This document shows, piece by piece, positions 41,444-50,083 of a DNA stretch of 64,000 nt. Position 1 is the stretch's first letter, and the number at the start of each line of letters is the position of its first letter. The notes below the pieces were generated by a model, which was given only the letters and a program-made list of their open reading frames with translations, searched no databases and was not told where the DNA came from. Made by a program: the position numbers and the translations under genes. The DNA lies in assembly GCF_050433385.1 (NCBI RefSeq), contig NZ_JBNPXI010000019.1, forward strand, positions 1 through 64,000. Reading direction: 5' to 3'. This DNA is from Brassicibacter mesophilus. Lineage in GTDB: Bacteria > Bacillota > Clostridia > Tissierellales > Proteiniboraceae.

Positions 41444-44185
41444 ATGAAAAAGCTATTTGAAAAGGTTTTTGGCACCTATAGTGATAGAGAAATAAAAAGA
41501 ATAGAACCCATAGTAGAGAAAATAGAATCCTTAGAAGAAGACATGAAAAGATTAACGGATGTAGAATTGAGATCTAAGACAGATGGATTTAGAAATAGAA
41601 TAGATAATGGTGAGACACTAGACGATATACTGCCAGAAGCATTTGCAGTAGTCAGAGAGGCTGCTGATAGAGTACTAGGCAAGAGACCTTTTAGGGTGCA
41701 GCTAATAGGTGGAATAGTATTGCATCAAGGTAGAATAGCTGAGATGAAAACTGGTGAAGGTAAAACGTTAGCGGCTACATTGCCTGGTTATTTAAATGGT
41801 TTGACAGGTAAAGGAGTTCATATAGTAACTGTAAATGATTACCTTGCTAAATATCAAAGTGAAGAAATGGGCAAGGTTTATGAATTTTTAGGACTCAACA
41901 CAGGATGTATACTTCATGATATGGATAACATTGCTAGAAAAGAAGCCTATGGCTGTGACATAACATATGGAACAAATAACGAGTTTGGATTTGATTATTT
42001 GAGAGATAACATGGTCATATATAAATCTGAAATGGTTCAAAGAGACTTAAACTTTGCAGTAGTCGATGAGGTAGATAGTATCTTAATTGATGAAGCTAGA
42101 ACTCCACTCATCATTTCAGGAATGGGAGATAAATCTACAAAACTCTATTTTGCTGCTAATACTTTTGTTCAAACTCTTAAAGGAAGAATAATCGACCCTA
42201 ATGAGGAAAAGAGCAGTAGATTTGACAGAGAACATAAGGAAGAGACAGTAGATTTTACAGTTGATGAAAAGGCTAGAAATGTAGTTATAACTGAAAAAGG
42301 GGTAGAAAAAGCAGAGAAATTCTTTAGTATAGAGAATCTTGCTGATGCTTCGAACATGGAAATATCTCATCACATAAATCAAGCGCTTAAGGCACATAAT
42401 CTTATGAAAAGAGATACTGATTATGTAGTAAAAGATGGTGAGGTTGTAATAGTAGATGAGTTTACTGGAAGACTTATGTTTGGTAGAAGATATAGTGAGG
42501 GTCTGCATCAAGCAATAGAAGCAAAAGAAGGATTAGATGTTAGAAGAGAATCTAAGACCTTAGCAACTATAACCTTCCAGAACTATTTCAGAATGTATAA
42601 AAAGCTTTCTGGTATGACTGGTACGGCAAAGACTGAAGAAGATGAATTTAGAGAGATATATAATGTCGATGTTATAGAGGTACCAACTAACAAGCCAGTT
42701 ATTAGAATGGATTTACCTGATTCAGTATATAAGAACGAAGAAGCAAAATTCAGAGCAGTTGTAAATGAAATAAAGGAAAAGAATAACATAGGTCAACCAG
42801 TACTTGTAGGTACTATTTCTATTGAAAGATCAGAAATTTTAAGCAAAATGCTTAAAAAGGAAGGAATAAAGCATGAGGTTTTAAATGCTAAACAGCATGA
42901 GAGAGAGGCAGAAATAGTTGCGCAGGCTGGTAGATTTAGAGCAGTAACTATTGCTACTAATATGGCAGGTCGTGGTACCGACATACTATTGGGTGGTAAC
43001 CCAGAATTTATTGCAAAAAGTGAAATGAGGAAAAAAGGCTATAGTGACCATGTGATTTCATTAGCTGACAGCTTTGCAGACACTAATGATCCAGAGATAA
43101 TAGAAGCTAGAAAGGTTTATAGAGATCTTTTAGTCAAAGCAAAAGAAGCAATAAAGGATGAAAACCAAAATGTTATTAAGGCCGGAGGACTTCACATAGT
43201 AGGTACAGAAAGACATGAATCAAGACGTATAGATAACCAGTTAAGAGGTCGTTCTGGACGTCAAGGAGACCCAGGATCGTCAAGATTTTTTGTTTCATTA
43301 GAAGATGACTTGATGAGATTGTTTGGAAGTGAAAGAATAAAGGGAATGGTAGAATCATTGGGCATGCCAGATGATGAGCCACTTGAACATAAACTGCTTT
43401 CAAAGTCAATTGAAGGAGCTCAAACAAGAATAGAAGCTCGAAACTTTAGTGTCAGAAAGCATGTACTACAATATGATGATGTTATGAATAAGCAAAGAGA
43501 AGTTATATATGAAGAGAGAAGAAAAGTTTTAGAAGGTGAAAATTTAAGAGATCATGTTCTTACAATGGTTGAAAATATTATTGATAATGCAATAGGTATA
43601 TATACAGAAGGAATAAAATATCCTGAAGAATGGGACTTAAGAGGGTTAGAGAATTATGTAGCAAACTTAATCCCTATAAAAGGGTTGTTTAATATTGAGA
43701 AACCAGAAGAACTTACAAAAGAGAGCCTAAAGGAGATTTTAATCAATATAGCAGCTAAACTGTATGATGATAAGGAAAATGAACTTGGAGAGTCTGTTCT
43801 TAGAGAGCTTGAACGAGTTATATTATTAAGAGCCGTTGACACTAGATGGATGGATCATATAGATGCTATGGATCAGCTAAAACAAGGTATAGGGCTAAGG
43901 GCATTAGGAAATGAAGACCCTGTAAGAGCTTATCAAATAGAAGGCTTTGATATGTTTGAGGAAATGATCAAAGGTATACAGGAAGAGACTGTTAAGAGCT
44001 TATATCATCTTCAAAGAGCTGAGAATATTGAAAGAGAAAGAGTAGTCGAGGTTACAGCTACAAATCACGGAGATGGTGAAAATAAGCCGAAGACAGTAGT
44101 AAAGGGTGAAAAGATAGGAAGAAATGACCCTTGTCCATGCGGTAGCGGTAAGAAATATAAAAAGTGTTGTGGACAAAACGAATAG
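41444..44185 (+). CDS. secA: Preprotein translocase ATPase SecA
   Basis: A 913-residue SecA, the motor that drives unfolded preproteins through SecYEG. It starts MKKLFEKVFGTYSDREIKRI. Walker A is MKTGEGKTLAA (Lys near 107), the DEAD-like motif is VVDEVDSILIDEARTPLIIS, the preprotein cross-linking and helicase parts include TNMAGRGTDILLGGNP and QLRGRSGRQGDPGSSRFFVS, and the C-terminus has the zinc site CPCGSGKKYKKCC. Length is normal. prfB follows after only 17 bases, as in many Firmicutes. Confidence 0.97.
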   Translation: MKKLFEKVFGTYSDREIKRIEPIVEKIESLEEDMKRLTDVELRSKTDGFRNRIDNGETLDDILPEAFAVVREAADRVLGKRPFRVQLIGGIVLHQGRIAEMKTGEGKTLAATLPGYLNGLTGKGVHIVTVNDYLAKYQSEEMGKVYEFLGLNTGCILHDMDNIARKEAYGCDITYGTNNEFGFDYLRDNMVIYKSEMVQRDLNFAVVDEVDSILIDEARTPLIISGMGDKSTKLYFAANTFVQTLKGRIIDPNEEKSSRFDREHKEETVDFTVDEKARNVVITEKGVEKAEKFFSIENLADASNMEISHHINQALKAHNLMKRDTDYVVKDGEVVIVDEFTGRLMFGRRYSEGLHQAIEAKEGLDVRRESKTLATITFQNYFRMYKKLSGMTGTAKTEEDEFREIYNVDVIEVPTNKPVIRMDLPDSVYKNEEAKFRAVVNEIKEKNNIGQPVLVGTISIERSEILSKMLKKEGIKHEVLNAKQHEREAEIVAQAGRFRAVTIATNMAGRGTDILLGGNPEFIAKSEMRKKGYSDHVISLADSFADTNDPEIIEARKVYRDLLVKAKEAIKDENQNVIKAGGLHIVGTERHESRRIDNQLRGRSGRQGDPGSSRFFVSLEDDLMRLFGSERIKGMVESLGMPDDEPLEHKLLSKSIEGAQTRIEARNFSVRKHVLQYDDVMNKQREVIYEERRKVLEGENLRDHVLTMVENIIDNAIGIYTEGIKYPEEWDLRGLENYVANLIPIKGLFNIEKPEELTKESLKEILINIAAKLYDDKENELGESVLRELERVILLRAVDTRWMDHIDAMDQLKQGIGLRALGNEDPVRAYQIEGFDMFEEMIKGIQEETVKSLYHLQRAENIERERVVEVTATNHGDGENKPKTVVKGEKIGRNDPCPCGSGKKYKKCCGQNE

Positions 44186-44202
44186 AGGAAGGAGTAGATA
44201 AT

Positions 44203-45307
44203 TTGTTAGAAATTGAAAGCTATAAAGACAGGCTGTCAACTCTTAGAGAGACAGTAAAAGAAATAGGTGTTTCCCTTTGACTTGTCTAAACTAAAAAATC
44301 AGATTGAAGAGCTAGATGCTAAGGCTTTAGAGTCCGACTTCTGGAGTGATGTTCAAAAAGCTCAAAAAATAGTTCAAGAAGCTAATATTTTAAAAGATAA
44401 ACTCAATAAATATGAGGAAATAGTTGATCAGCTTGATGACATTGAAATCATGATAGAGTTGGCTGTTGAAGAGGAAGAATCATCATTAGAAAAGGATATA
44501 GTAGACAGTATTGCAGCTGCTGAAGAAAAAGTAGATGTATTCAGAATAAATACTTTATTGAGTGGAGAGCATGACAAAAATAATGCCATACTATCTATAC
44601 ATGCTGGAGCTGGAGGTCTTGAGGCTCAAGATTGGGCAGAGATGCTCTTAAGGATGTATAAGAGATGGAGTGAGAGTAAAGGATATTCAGTACAGATTCT
44701 TGATATATTGCCAGATACTGAAGGTGGTATAAGGAGTGTGACTTTGCTTATAAAAGGACTTAATTCTTATGGATACCTAAAAGCTGAGAAAGGAGTTCAC
44801 AGACTTGTTAGGATATCTCCATTTGATTCTTCAGGGAGAAGACATACTTCATTTGCATCAGTTGATGTTTTTCCAGAGCTAGGTGATGAGATAGATATAG
44901 ATATAAATCCTAGCGATTTGAAGATAGACACATATAGATCGGGTGGTGCTGGTGGACAGCATGTCAACACTACAGACTCTGCTATTAGGATAACACATGT
45001 TCCTACAGGTCTAGTAGTGCAGTGTCAGAGCGAAAGGTCTCAGCATAGTAATAGGGCAACAGCAATGAAAATGCTGATGGCAAAGCTTATTGAGCTTAAA
45101 GAAGCTGAGCAGAAGGAAAAAATTGAAGACCTTCAAGGTCAATACAATCAAATTGCTTGGGGTTCACAGATACGATCATATGTCTTTCATCCATACAGTC
45201 TAGTAAAAGATCATAGAACAAATACTGAAACTGGAAATACTTCAAGTGTAATGGATGGCAGCATAGATTTGTTTATAAATGAATATCTTAAAAATAGAGC
45301 TAAGTAG
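44203..45307 (+). CDS. prfB: Peptide chain release factor 2 with programmed +1 frameshift
   Basis: Release factor RF2, which reads UAA and UGA. The first 25 codons (TTG at 44203, MLEIESYKDRLSTLRETVKE) run to CTT TGA C at 44275-44281; after skipping the T at 44278 the frame continues DLSKLKNQIEEL to 45307. The protein has the tRNA-mimic GGQ loop (RSGGAGGQHVNTTDSAIR) and the RF2 recognition motif SPF (VRISPFDSSGRRHTSFASVD). Frameshifting at UGA lets low RF2 levels raise their own synthesis. The Shine-Dalgarno-like stimulator is weak (AGGTG, 7 bases before CTT). Coordinates include both parts. Confidence 0.96.
44272..44281 (+). promoter_or_regulatory. RF2 autoregulatory frameshift site
   Basis: TCC CTT TGA C: the ribosome slips from CTT TGA to TTT GAC. 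It is the conserved bacterial prfB slippery site, here in codon 26. Confidence 0.95.
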
Positions 45308-45334
45308 CCGTCACTAATGTGTCGGCTTTTTTTT
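45306..45334 (+). terminator. Terminator of secA-prfB
   Basis: AGCCG-TCAC and GTGT-CGGCT pair with a 4-base loop and are followed by eight T. The prfB stop codon lies at its base. Confidence 0.85.
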
Positions 45335-45454
45335 CTTTTTTCTTCTCTTAAAATAAAGGATTAGAGTAAAATTTGTAGAAATAGAATAGGTATTGTATAT
45401 ATTTTATGGTATAAATTATATTATCATATTGTTTTTTGACAAAGGAGTGGTTAT

Positions 45455-47590
45455 ATGGGAATATTTAAGGGTAAAAGCAAAAAGATCACTTTTTCAAAGC
45501 TTAAATTCAAAAAGCTAAAAAACGAAAAAAACAGGGGAAGCAACAATTCTACAAAGAAATCAAGTAAAAAACTAAACTTGAGTTTTAAGAAAAATGCTAG
45601 TACTAAAAAACTTAACGTACAAAGTAGGATTAAAAATCAAATAGCAATAATAGTTTTATTACTAACTATCATACCTATACTGTTTACAGGGTTTTTAAAC
45701 TTCTATTTTGAAGGAAAGCAAAGCTCAGACCATATAAAAGAAATGAATCTCAATATGGCCAAATCTATTGCGAAACAGGTAGATATGTACATAGACGGCT
45801 CGTTTGATGTTTTACAAAGCTTATCAACTACACATGATTTTACCAATATGGATATACAAAAAGCTAGAACTATTCTTATATCAACGACTACCAACCTAGA
45901 GTATATTAATTCTATTCAAATTTATGACACTAAAGGAAATCAACTTATTTCAACCAAAAACATGAGAGCAGGTATAAATGCTAGAAGTGAAGAATGGTTT
46001 ACTAAAGCTTCCAAAGGAGAAAAATATGTATCGGATTCGTATATGGATGATAGAATCCCAGCAGTTATTGTATCAATGCCAATAAAAAATGCATTAAATC
46101 AAACAAAAGGTGTTATAGCTGCAAATATTAGCTTAAAGGATATTACCAGCTTAGCTACAGAAAATAAGATTGGAAAGACTGGTATCGCATACATAGTTGA
46201 TAAGCAAGGTATAACTATAGCGCATCCTGACTTTAATAACAAGGTAGTAACACAATTCAATGCTAAAGAAAACAAAATAAAAGGAGCTATTGGAGCACTT
46301 GAAGGAAAAACAAATATAGATACTTATGCAAATGATTCAAATACTATAGTAGTAGGAGCATTTACTCCTGTTTCATCGACTGGTTGGGGAGTTATTATAG
46401 AACAAAACCAAAATGAAATCAATGCAGGAGCGGTTACAAATCTTATCAGAACACTTGTAATAATAGTACTTGCAATATTAGTCACTATAATATTAACTTC
46501 ATTTACTGCTAAGAAATTTTCTGCCCCAATAGAAAATCTTGCTTTAATAGCTGATGAGATTGCAAAAGGTGATTTAACTAAGAGAGTAAAGGTTACGTCT
46601 ACTAATGAAATAGGCTATCTTGAGAATGCTTTCAACAAGATGCTAGATTCATTATACAAAGTAATATCAAGTGTTAATCAAGCTGTAAATAACTTTAAGT
46701 CTAATGTTGAGAATCTAAATGAAAGCGCAGGGTTAACTGTAGAGGCTTCTGTTGAGATATCTAAGATAGTAGAGCAAGTAGCTTCGGGAACAGACAAGCA
46801 GTTAAAAAGTGTTGAAGATGCGATAGGCATAGTAGAGAGTATTACTAATAACGTAAAGAATGTAGACGAAAATGCACAATCTATACTAATGGCTACAAGT
46901 GAAGCATCTATGATAGCTAAAGAAGGTTCAAAGGATATAGAACAGACAAAGGTTACAATGGATTCTATTGCAGATAAGGTTAATCAATCTGCAAATCAGA
47001 TAGATAGCCTAACAGAACATACTAATCAAATAGGAAAAATAATAACTTTTATAGATAATATATCAAAGCAGACAAATCTTCTCGCTCTAAATGCTGCTAT
47101 TGAAGCTGCTAGAGCTGGAGAATATGGAAGAGGATTTACAGTAGTAGCTGAAGAAATAAGAGCACTTGCTGAACAGACGCTAGAAGCTTCTAGAAATATA
47201 GTTAATATAATAAACGAAATTCAAACTGAAGTAAAACTTGTGTCTAAGTCTATGGAAGAAGGAATAGCTGAAGTCAATAAAGGAAATCAAGTAATCGATA
47301 AAACAACTAAGTCATTTAGCAACATAGTAGATGAAACTGATAAGGTATTTAAGGGTGTAGAGGACTTTGCAGTTATCGTTGAAGAGCTTTCAGAAAATAT
47401 GAAAGTAATAGAGAGTTCTATTTCTCAAGTTAGTGCAATATCACAAGAAACAGCATCAGGAACCCAAACAGTATTAGCTAGTACAGAAGAGCAGCAATCA
47501 GCTATACATCAAATTAATCAATCAGCAGAAGAGCTAAATGAAATGGCAGAAAAACTAGAAGATATGATTAAAGAATTCAAAATTGACTAA
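45455..47590 (+). CDS. Methyl-accepting chemotaxis protein with dCache sensor
   Basis: A 711-residue chemoreceptor. After an unusual Lys-rich cytoplasmic tail of about 60 residues come the first membrane helix (IAIIVLLLTIIPILFTGFLN), a dCache-type outer sensor of about 250 residues (VDMYIDGSFDVLQSLSTTHD, then RSEEWFTKASKGEKYVSDSY), the second helix (LIRTLVIIVLAILVTIILTS), a HAMP domain and the signalling domain with ISKQTNLLALNAAIEAARAG, then EYGRGFTVVAEEIRALAE. It would feed CheA/CheW. No che genes are in the window. The ligand is unknown. Confidence 0.94.
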   Translation: MGIFKGKSKKITFSKLKFKKLKNEKNRGSNNSTKKSSKKLNLSFKKNASTKKLNVQSRIKNQIAIIVLLLTIIPILFTGFLNFYFEGKQSSDHIKEMNLNMAKSIAKQVDMYIDGSFDVLQSLSTTHDFTNMDIQKARTILISTTTNLEYINSIQIYDTKGNQLISTKNMRAGINARSEEWFTKASKGEKYVSDSYMDDRIPAVIVSMPIKNALNQTKGVIAANISLKDITSLATENKIGKTGIAYIVDKQGITIAHPDFNNKVVTQFNAKENKIKGAIGALEGKTNIDTYANDSNTIVVGAFTPVSSTGWGVIIEQNQNEINAGAVTNLIRTLVIIVLAILVTIILTSFTAKKFSAPIENLALIADEIAKGDLTKRVKVTSTNEIGYLENAFNKMLDSLYKVISSVNQAVNNFKSNVENLNESAGLTVEASVEISKIVEQVASGTDKQLKSVEDAIGIVESITNNVKNVDENAQSILMATSEASMIAKEGSKDIEQTKVTMDSIADKVNQSANQIDSLTEHTNQIGKIITFIDNISKQTNLLALNAAIEAARAGEYGRGFTVVAEEIRALAEQTLEASRNIVNIINEIQTEVKLVSKSMEEGIAEVNKGNQVIDKTTKSFSNIVDETDKVFKGVEDFAVIVEELSENMKVIESSISQVSAISQETASGTQTVLASTEEQQSAIHQINQSAEELNEMAEKLEDMIKEFKID

Positions 47591-47600
47591 ATAAAAAACT

Positions 47601-47636
47601 AAGGCTAGAGAAAAAAACCTCTAGCCTTAATCTTTG
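47601..47636 (+). terminator. Terminator of the chemoreceptor gene
   Basis: AAGGCTAGAG and CTCTAGCCTT pair perfectly around an A-rich loop; the T tail is weak. Confidence 0.8.
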
Positions 47637-47736
47637 CAAAACACTGTTGTATATATGAGACTGCTGTATTACTTGTGTCTTTTTTTATCAAAGTATATAA
47701 TAAAGGAAGAAATTATTATAAAAGGAGAGAAAACTA

Positions 47737-49890
47737 ATGGATATCGTATCTCAATTGACACAGGAGCTAAAATTAAAGAAAATTCAAGTAGAAAGCACTA
47801 TAAAGCTTATTGACGAAGGTAATACTATACCGTTTATTGCTAGATATAGAAAAGAGATGACCGACGGATTAAGTGATGAAGTATTAAGAGAGTTTGACGA
47901 TAGACTTACATACTTAAGAAATTTAGAATTAAGAAAAGAAGAGGTTATAAGGTTAATTGATGAACAGGGAAAACTGACAGAAGAGCTAAAGGCAGATATA
48001 CTAAAAGCTGACGTACTTCAAAAGGTTGAAGATTTGTATAGACCATACAGGCAAAAAAGAAGAACACGCGCCACAGTTGCAAAAGAAAAAGGACTTGAAC
48101 CATTGGCTGAATTAATATTAAAGCAAGAGGTTGTAAGTGGGACTATTGAACAATTAGCTTCACCGTATATTAATGAAGAATTAGAAGTAAATACTGTAGA
48201 AGATGCTATAAATGGTGCAAAAGATATTATAGCTGAAATCATTTCTGATAACGCAGAGTATCGAGAAAGAATAAGAGAAATGAATTTTAATAAAGGTATC
48301 ATAAATAGTGAAGCAGTAGATCAGGAAGAAAAGACAGTCTATGAGATGTACTATGGTTTCAATGAGGCAGTAAATAAAATTGCAAACCATAGAATATTAG
48401 CTGTAAATAGAGGAGAAAAAGAGAAAAAGCTAAAGGTTAAAGTGCTAAGCCCTGATGAAGATATAATTAATTATTTAATGAAAAAGGTTATAATAAACAG
48501 TAAATCTGTGACAATTTCTTTACTTAAAGAATCTATAGAAGATGCTTATAAACGTTTGATATCTCCTTCCATTGAAAGAGAAATTAGAAATTTATTGACA
48601 GAAAGAGCCGAAGAAGAAGCAATTAAGGTTTTTGGCAAAAACACTAAGCCATTATTGCTGGTTCCACCAGTAAAGAATGTTAGAATTTTAGCTATTGACC
48701 CGAGCTATAGAACAGGTTGCAAACTTGTTGTATTAGACGAGACTGGAAAATTGTTAGATTATACTACTATTTATCCTAATGAGCCTCATAATAAGGTAGA
48801 AGAGTCAAAAAAGGTTATGAAAGATCTAATAAACAAATATGATATAAACATTATACCAATAGGAAATGGAACTGCATCAAGAGAGACAGAGCTATTAGTT
48901 TCAGATATGATAAAAGAAATTGATAGGAAAGTGTACTATACAATTGTTAGTGAAGCAGGAGCATCTGTGTATTCTGCATCGAAATTGGCTACAGAAGAAT
49001 ATCCGGATATAGATGTATCAATTAGAGGAGCAATTTCTATAGGACGTAGATTACAAGATCCTTTAGCTGAACTAGTTAAAATTGACCCTAAAAGTATAGG
49101 TGTTGGGCAATATCAGCACGATTTGAATCAAAGTAAATTAGGGGAAACATTAAAAAATGTAGTTGAGGATTGTGTTAACAGTGTTGGAGTAGATTTAAGC
49201 ACTGCTACACCATCGTTACTACAATATGTTTCTGGCATATCTTCTTCAGTAGCTAAGAATATTGTAAAATATAGAGAGGAAAATGGGAAGTTTAAAGATA
49301 GAAAAGAACTAAAAAGAGTTAAAAGGTTAGGTGATAAAGTATTCGAGCAATGTGCAGGGTTTTTAAGAATTTCTGATGGGGATAATCCTCTAGATAATAC
49401 TGCTGTACATCCTGAATCTTACGAAATAACTATGAGACTAATAGAAAAATTAGGCTATAGCACTGATGACATAAGACAAGGAAAGCTTAAGAATATAGAA
49501 GAAAGAATACCAGACATAGAAGTATTAGCAGGTGAATTAGAAGTAGGTGTTCCTACGCTGAAAGATATTATTGAAGAGATTAAAAAGCCAGGTAGAGATC
49601 CTAGAGAAGAAATGCCTAAGCCTATTTTCAGAAGTGATGTTCTAAAAATGGAAGATTTAAAGCTGGATATGATTATGACTGGAACAGTAAGGAATGTTGT
49701 AGATTTTGGTGCTTTTGTTGATATAGGAGTAAAACAAGATGGATTAGTGCATATTTCTGAGTTAAGCAATAAATTTATTAAAAATCCAATGGATGTTGTA
49801 TCTGTTGGTGATGAAGTCAAAGTTAAAATTATAGGTTTAGATATAGAAAGAGGAAAGATTTCTTTGAGTATTAAGCAAGTGAAGATGTAA
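47737..49890 (+). CDS. tex: Tex family RNA-binding transcription accessory protein
   Basis: A 717-residue Tex protein. Order of domains: Tex N-terminal (IKLIDEGNTIPFIARYRKEM, then TDGLSDEVLREF), YqgF-like RNase H fold (LAIDPSYRTGCKLVVLDETG), helix-hairpin-helix (VSGISSSVAKNIVKYREENG) and a C-terminal S1 domain (GTVRNVVDFGAFVDIGVKQD, then GLVHISELS). Tex binds nucleic acids and affects transcription and RNA quality control. The ATG follows AAAGGAGAG. It is a monocistronic unit between two terminators. Confidence 0.96.
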   Translation: MDIVSQLTQELKLKKIQVESTIKLIDEGNTIPFIARYRKEMTDGLSDEVLREFDDRLTYLRNLELRKEEVIRLIDEQGKLTEELKADILKADVLQKVEDLYRPYRQKRRTRATVAKEKGLEPLAELILKQEVVSGTIEQLASPYINEELEVNTVEDAINGAKDIIAEIISDNAEYRERIREMNFNKGIINSEAVDQEEKTVYEMYYGFNEAVNKIANHRILAVNRGEKEKKLKVKVLSPDEDIINYLMKKVIINSKSVTISLLKESIEDAYKRLISPSIEREIRNLLTERAEEEAIKVFGKNTKPLLLVPPVKNVRILAIDPSYRTGCKLVVLDETGKLLDYTTIYPNEPHNKVEESKKVMKDLINKYDINIIPIGNGTASRETELLVSDMIKEIDRKVYYTIVSEAGASVYSASKLATEEYPDIDVSIRGAISIGRRLQDPLAELVKIDPKSIGVGQYQHDLNQSKLGETLKNVVEDCVNSVGVDLSTATPSLLQYVSGISSSVAKNIVKYREENGKFKDRKELKRVKRLGDKVFEQCAGFLRISDGDNPLDNTAVHPESYEITMRLIEKLGYSTDDIRQGKLKNIEERIPDIEVLAGELEVGVPTLKDIIEEIKKPGRDPREEMPKPIFRSDVLKMEDLKLDMIMTGTVRNVVDFGAFVDIGVKQDGLVHISELSNKFIKNPMDVVSVGDEVKVKIIGLDIERGKISLSIKQVKM

Positions 49891-49913
49891 AAACTTGGTT
49901 CTTAATGTTTTTC

Positions 49914-49944
49914 AAAAAGACATACTATTGGTATGTCTTTTTGT
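49914..49944 (+). terminator. Terminator of tex
   Basis: AAAAAGACATAC-TATTG-GTATGTCTTTTT, a symmetric strong hairpin. Confidence 0.92.
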
Positions 49945-50083
49945 GTACACTTAATTTTCCAAAAAAGTAATCATTTCGAAAATAATATTTGTTTGTGTAT
50001 TATAAAAAAAAGGAATTCCAGTATGATTATAGAATAATATAATTGGTATAACTGGTAAAAATCATCAAATAGGGGAGATTCTT

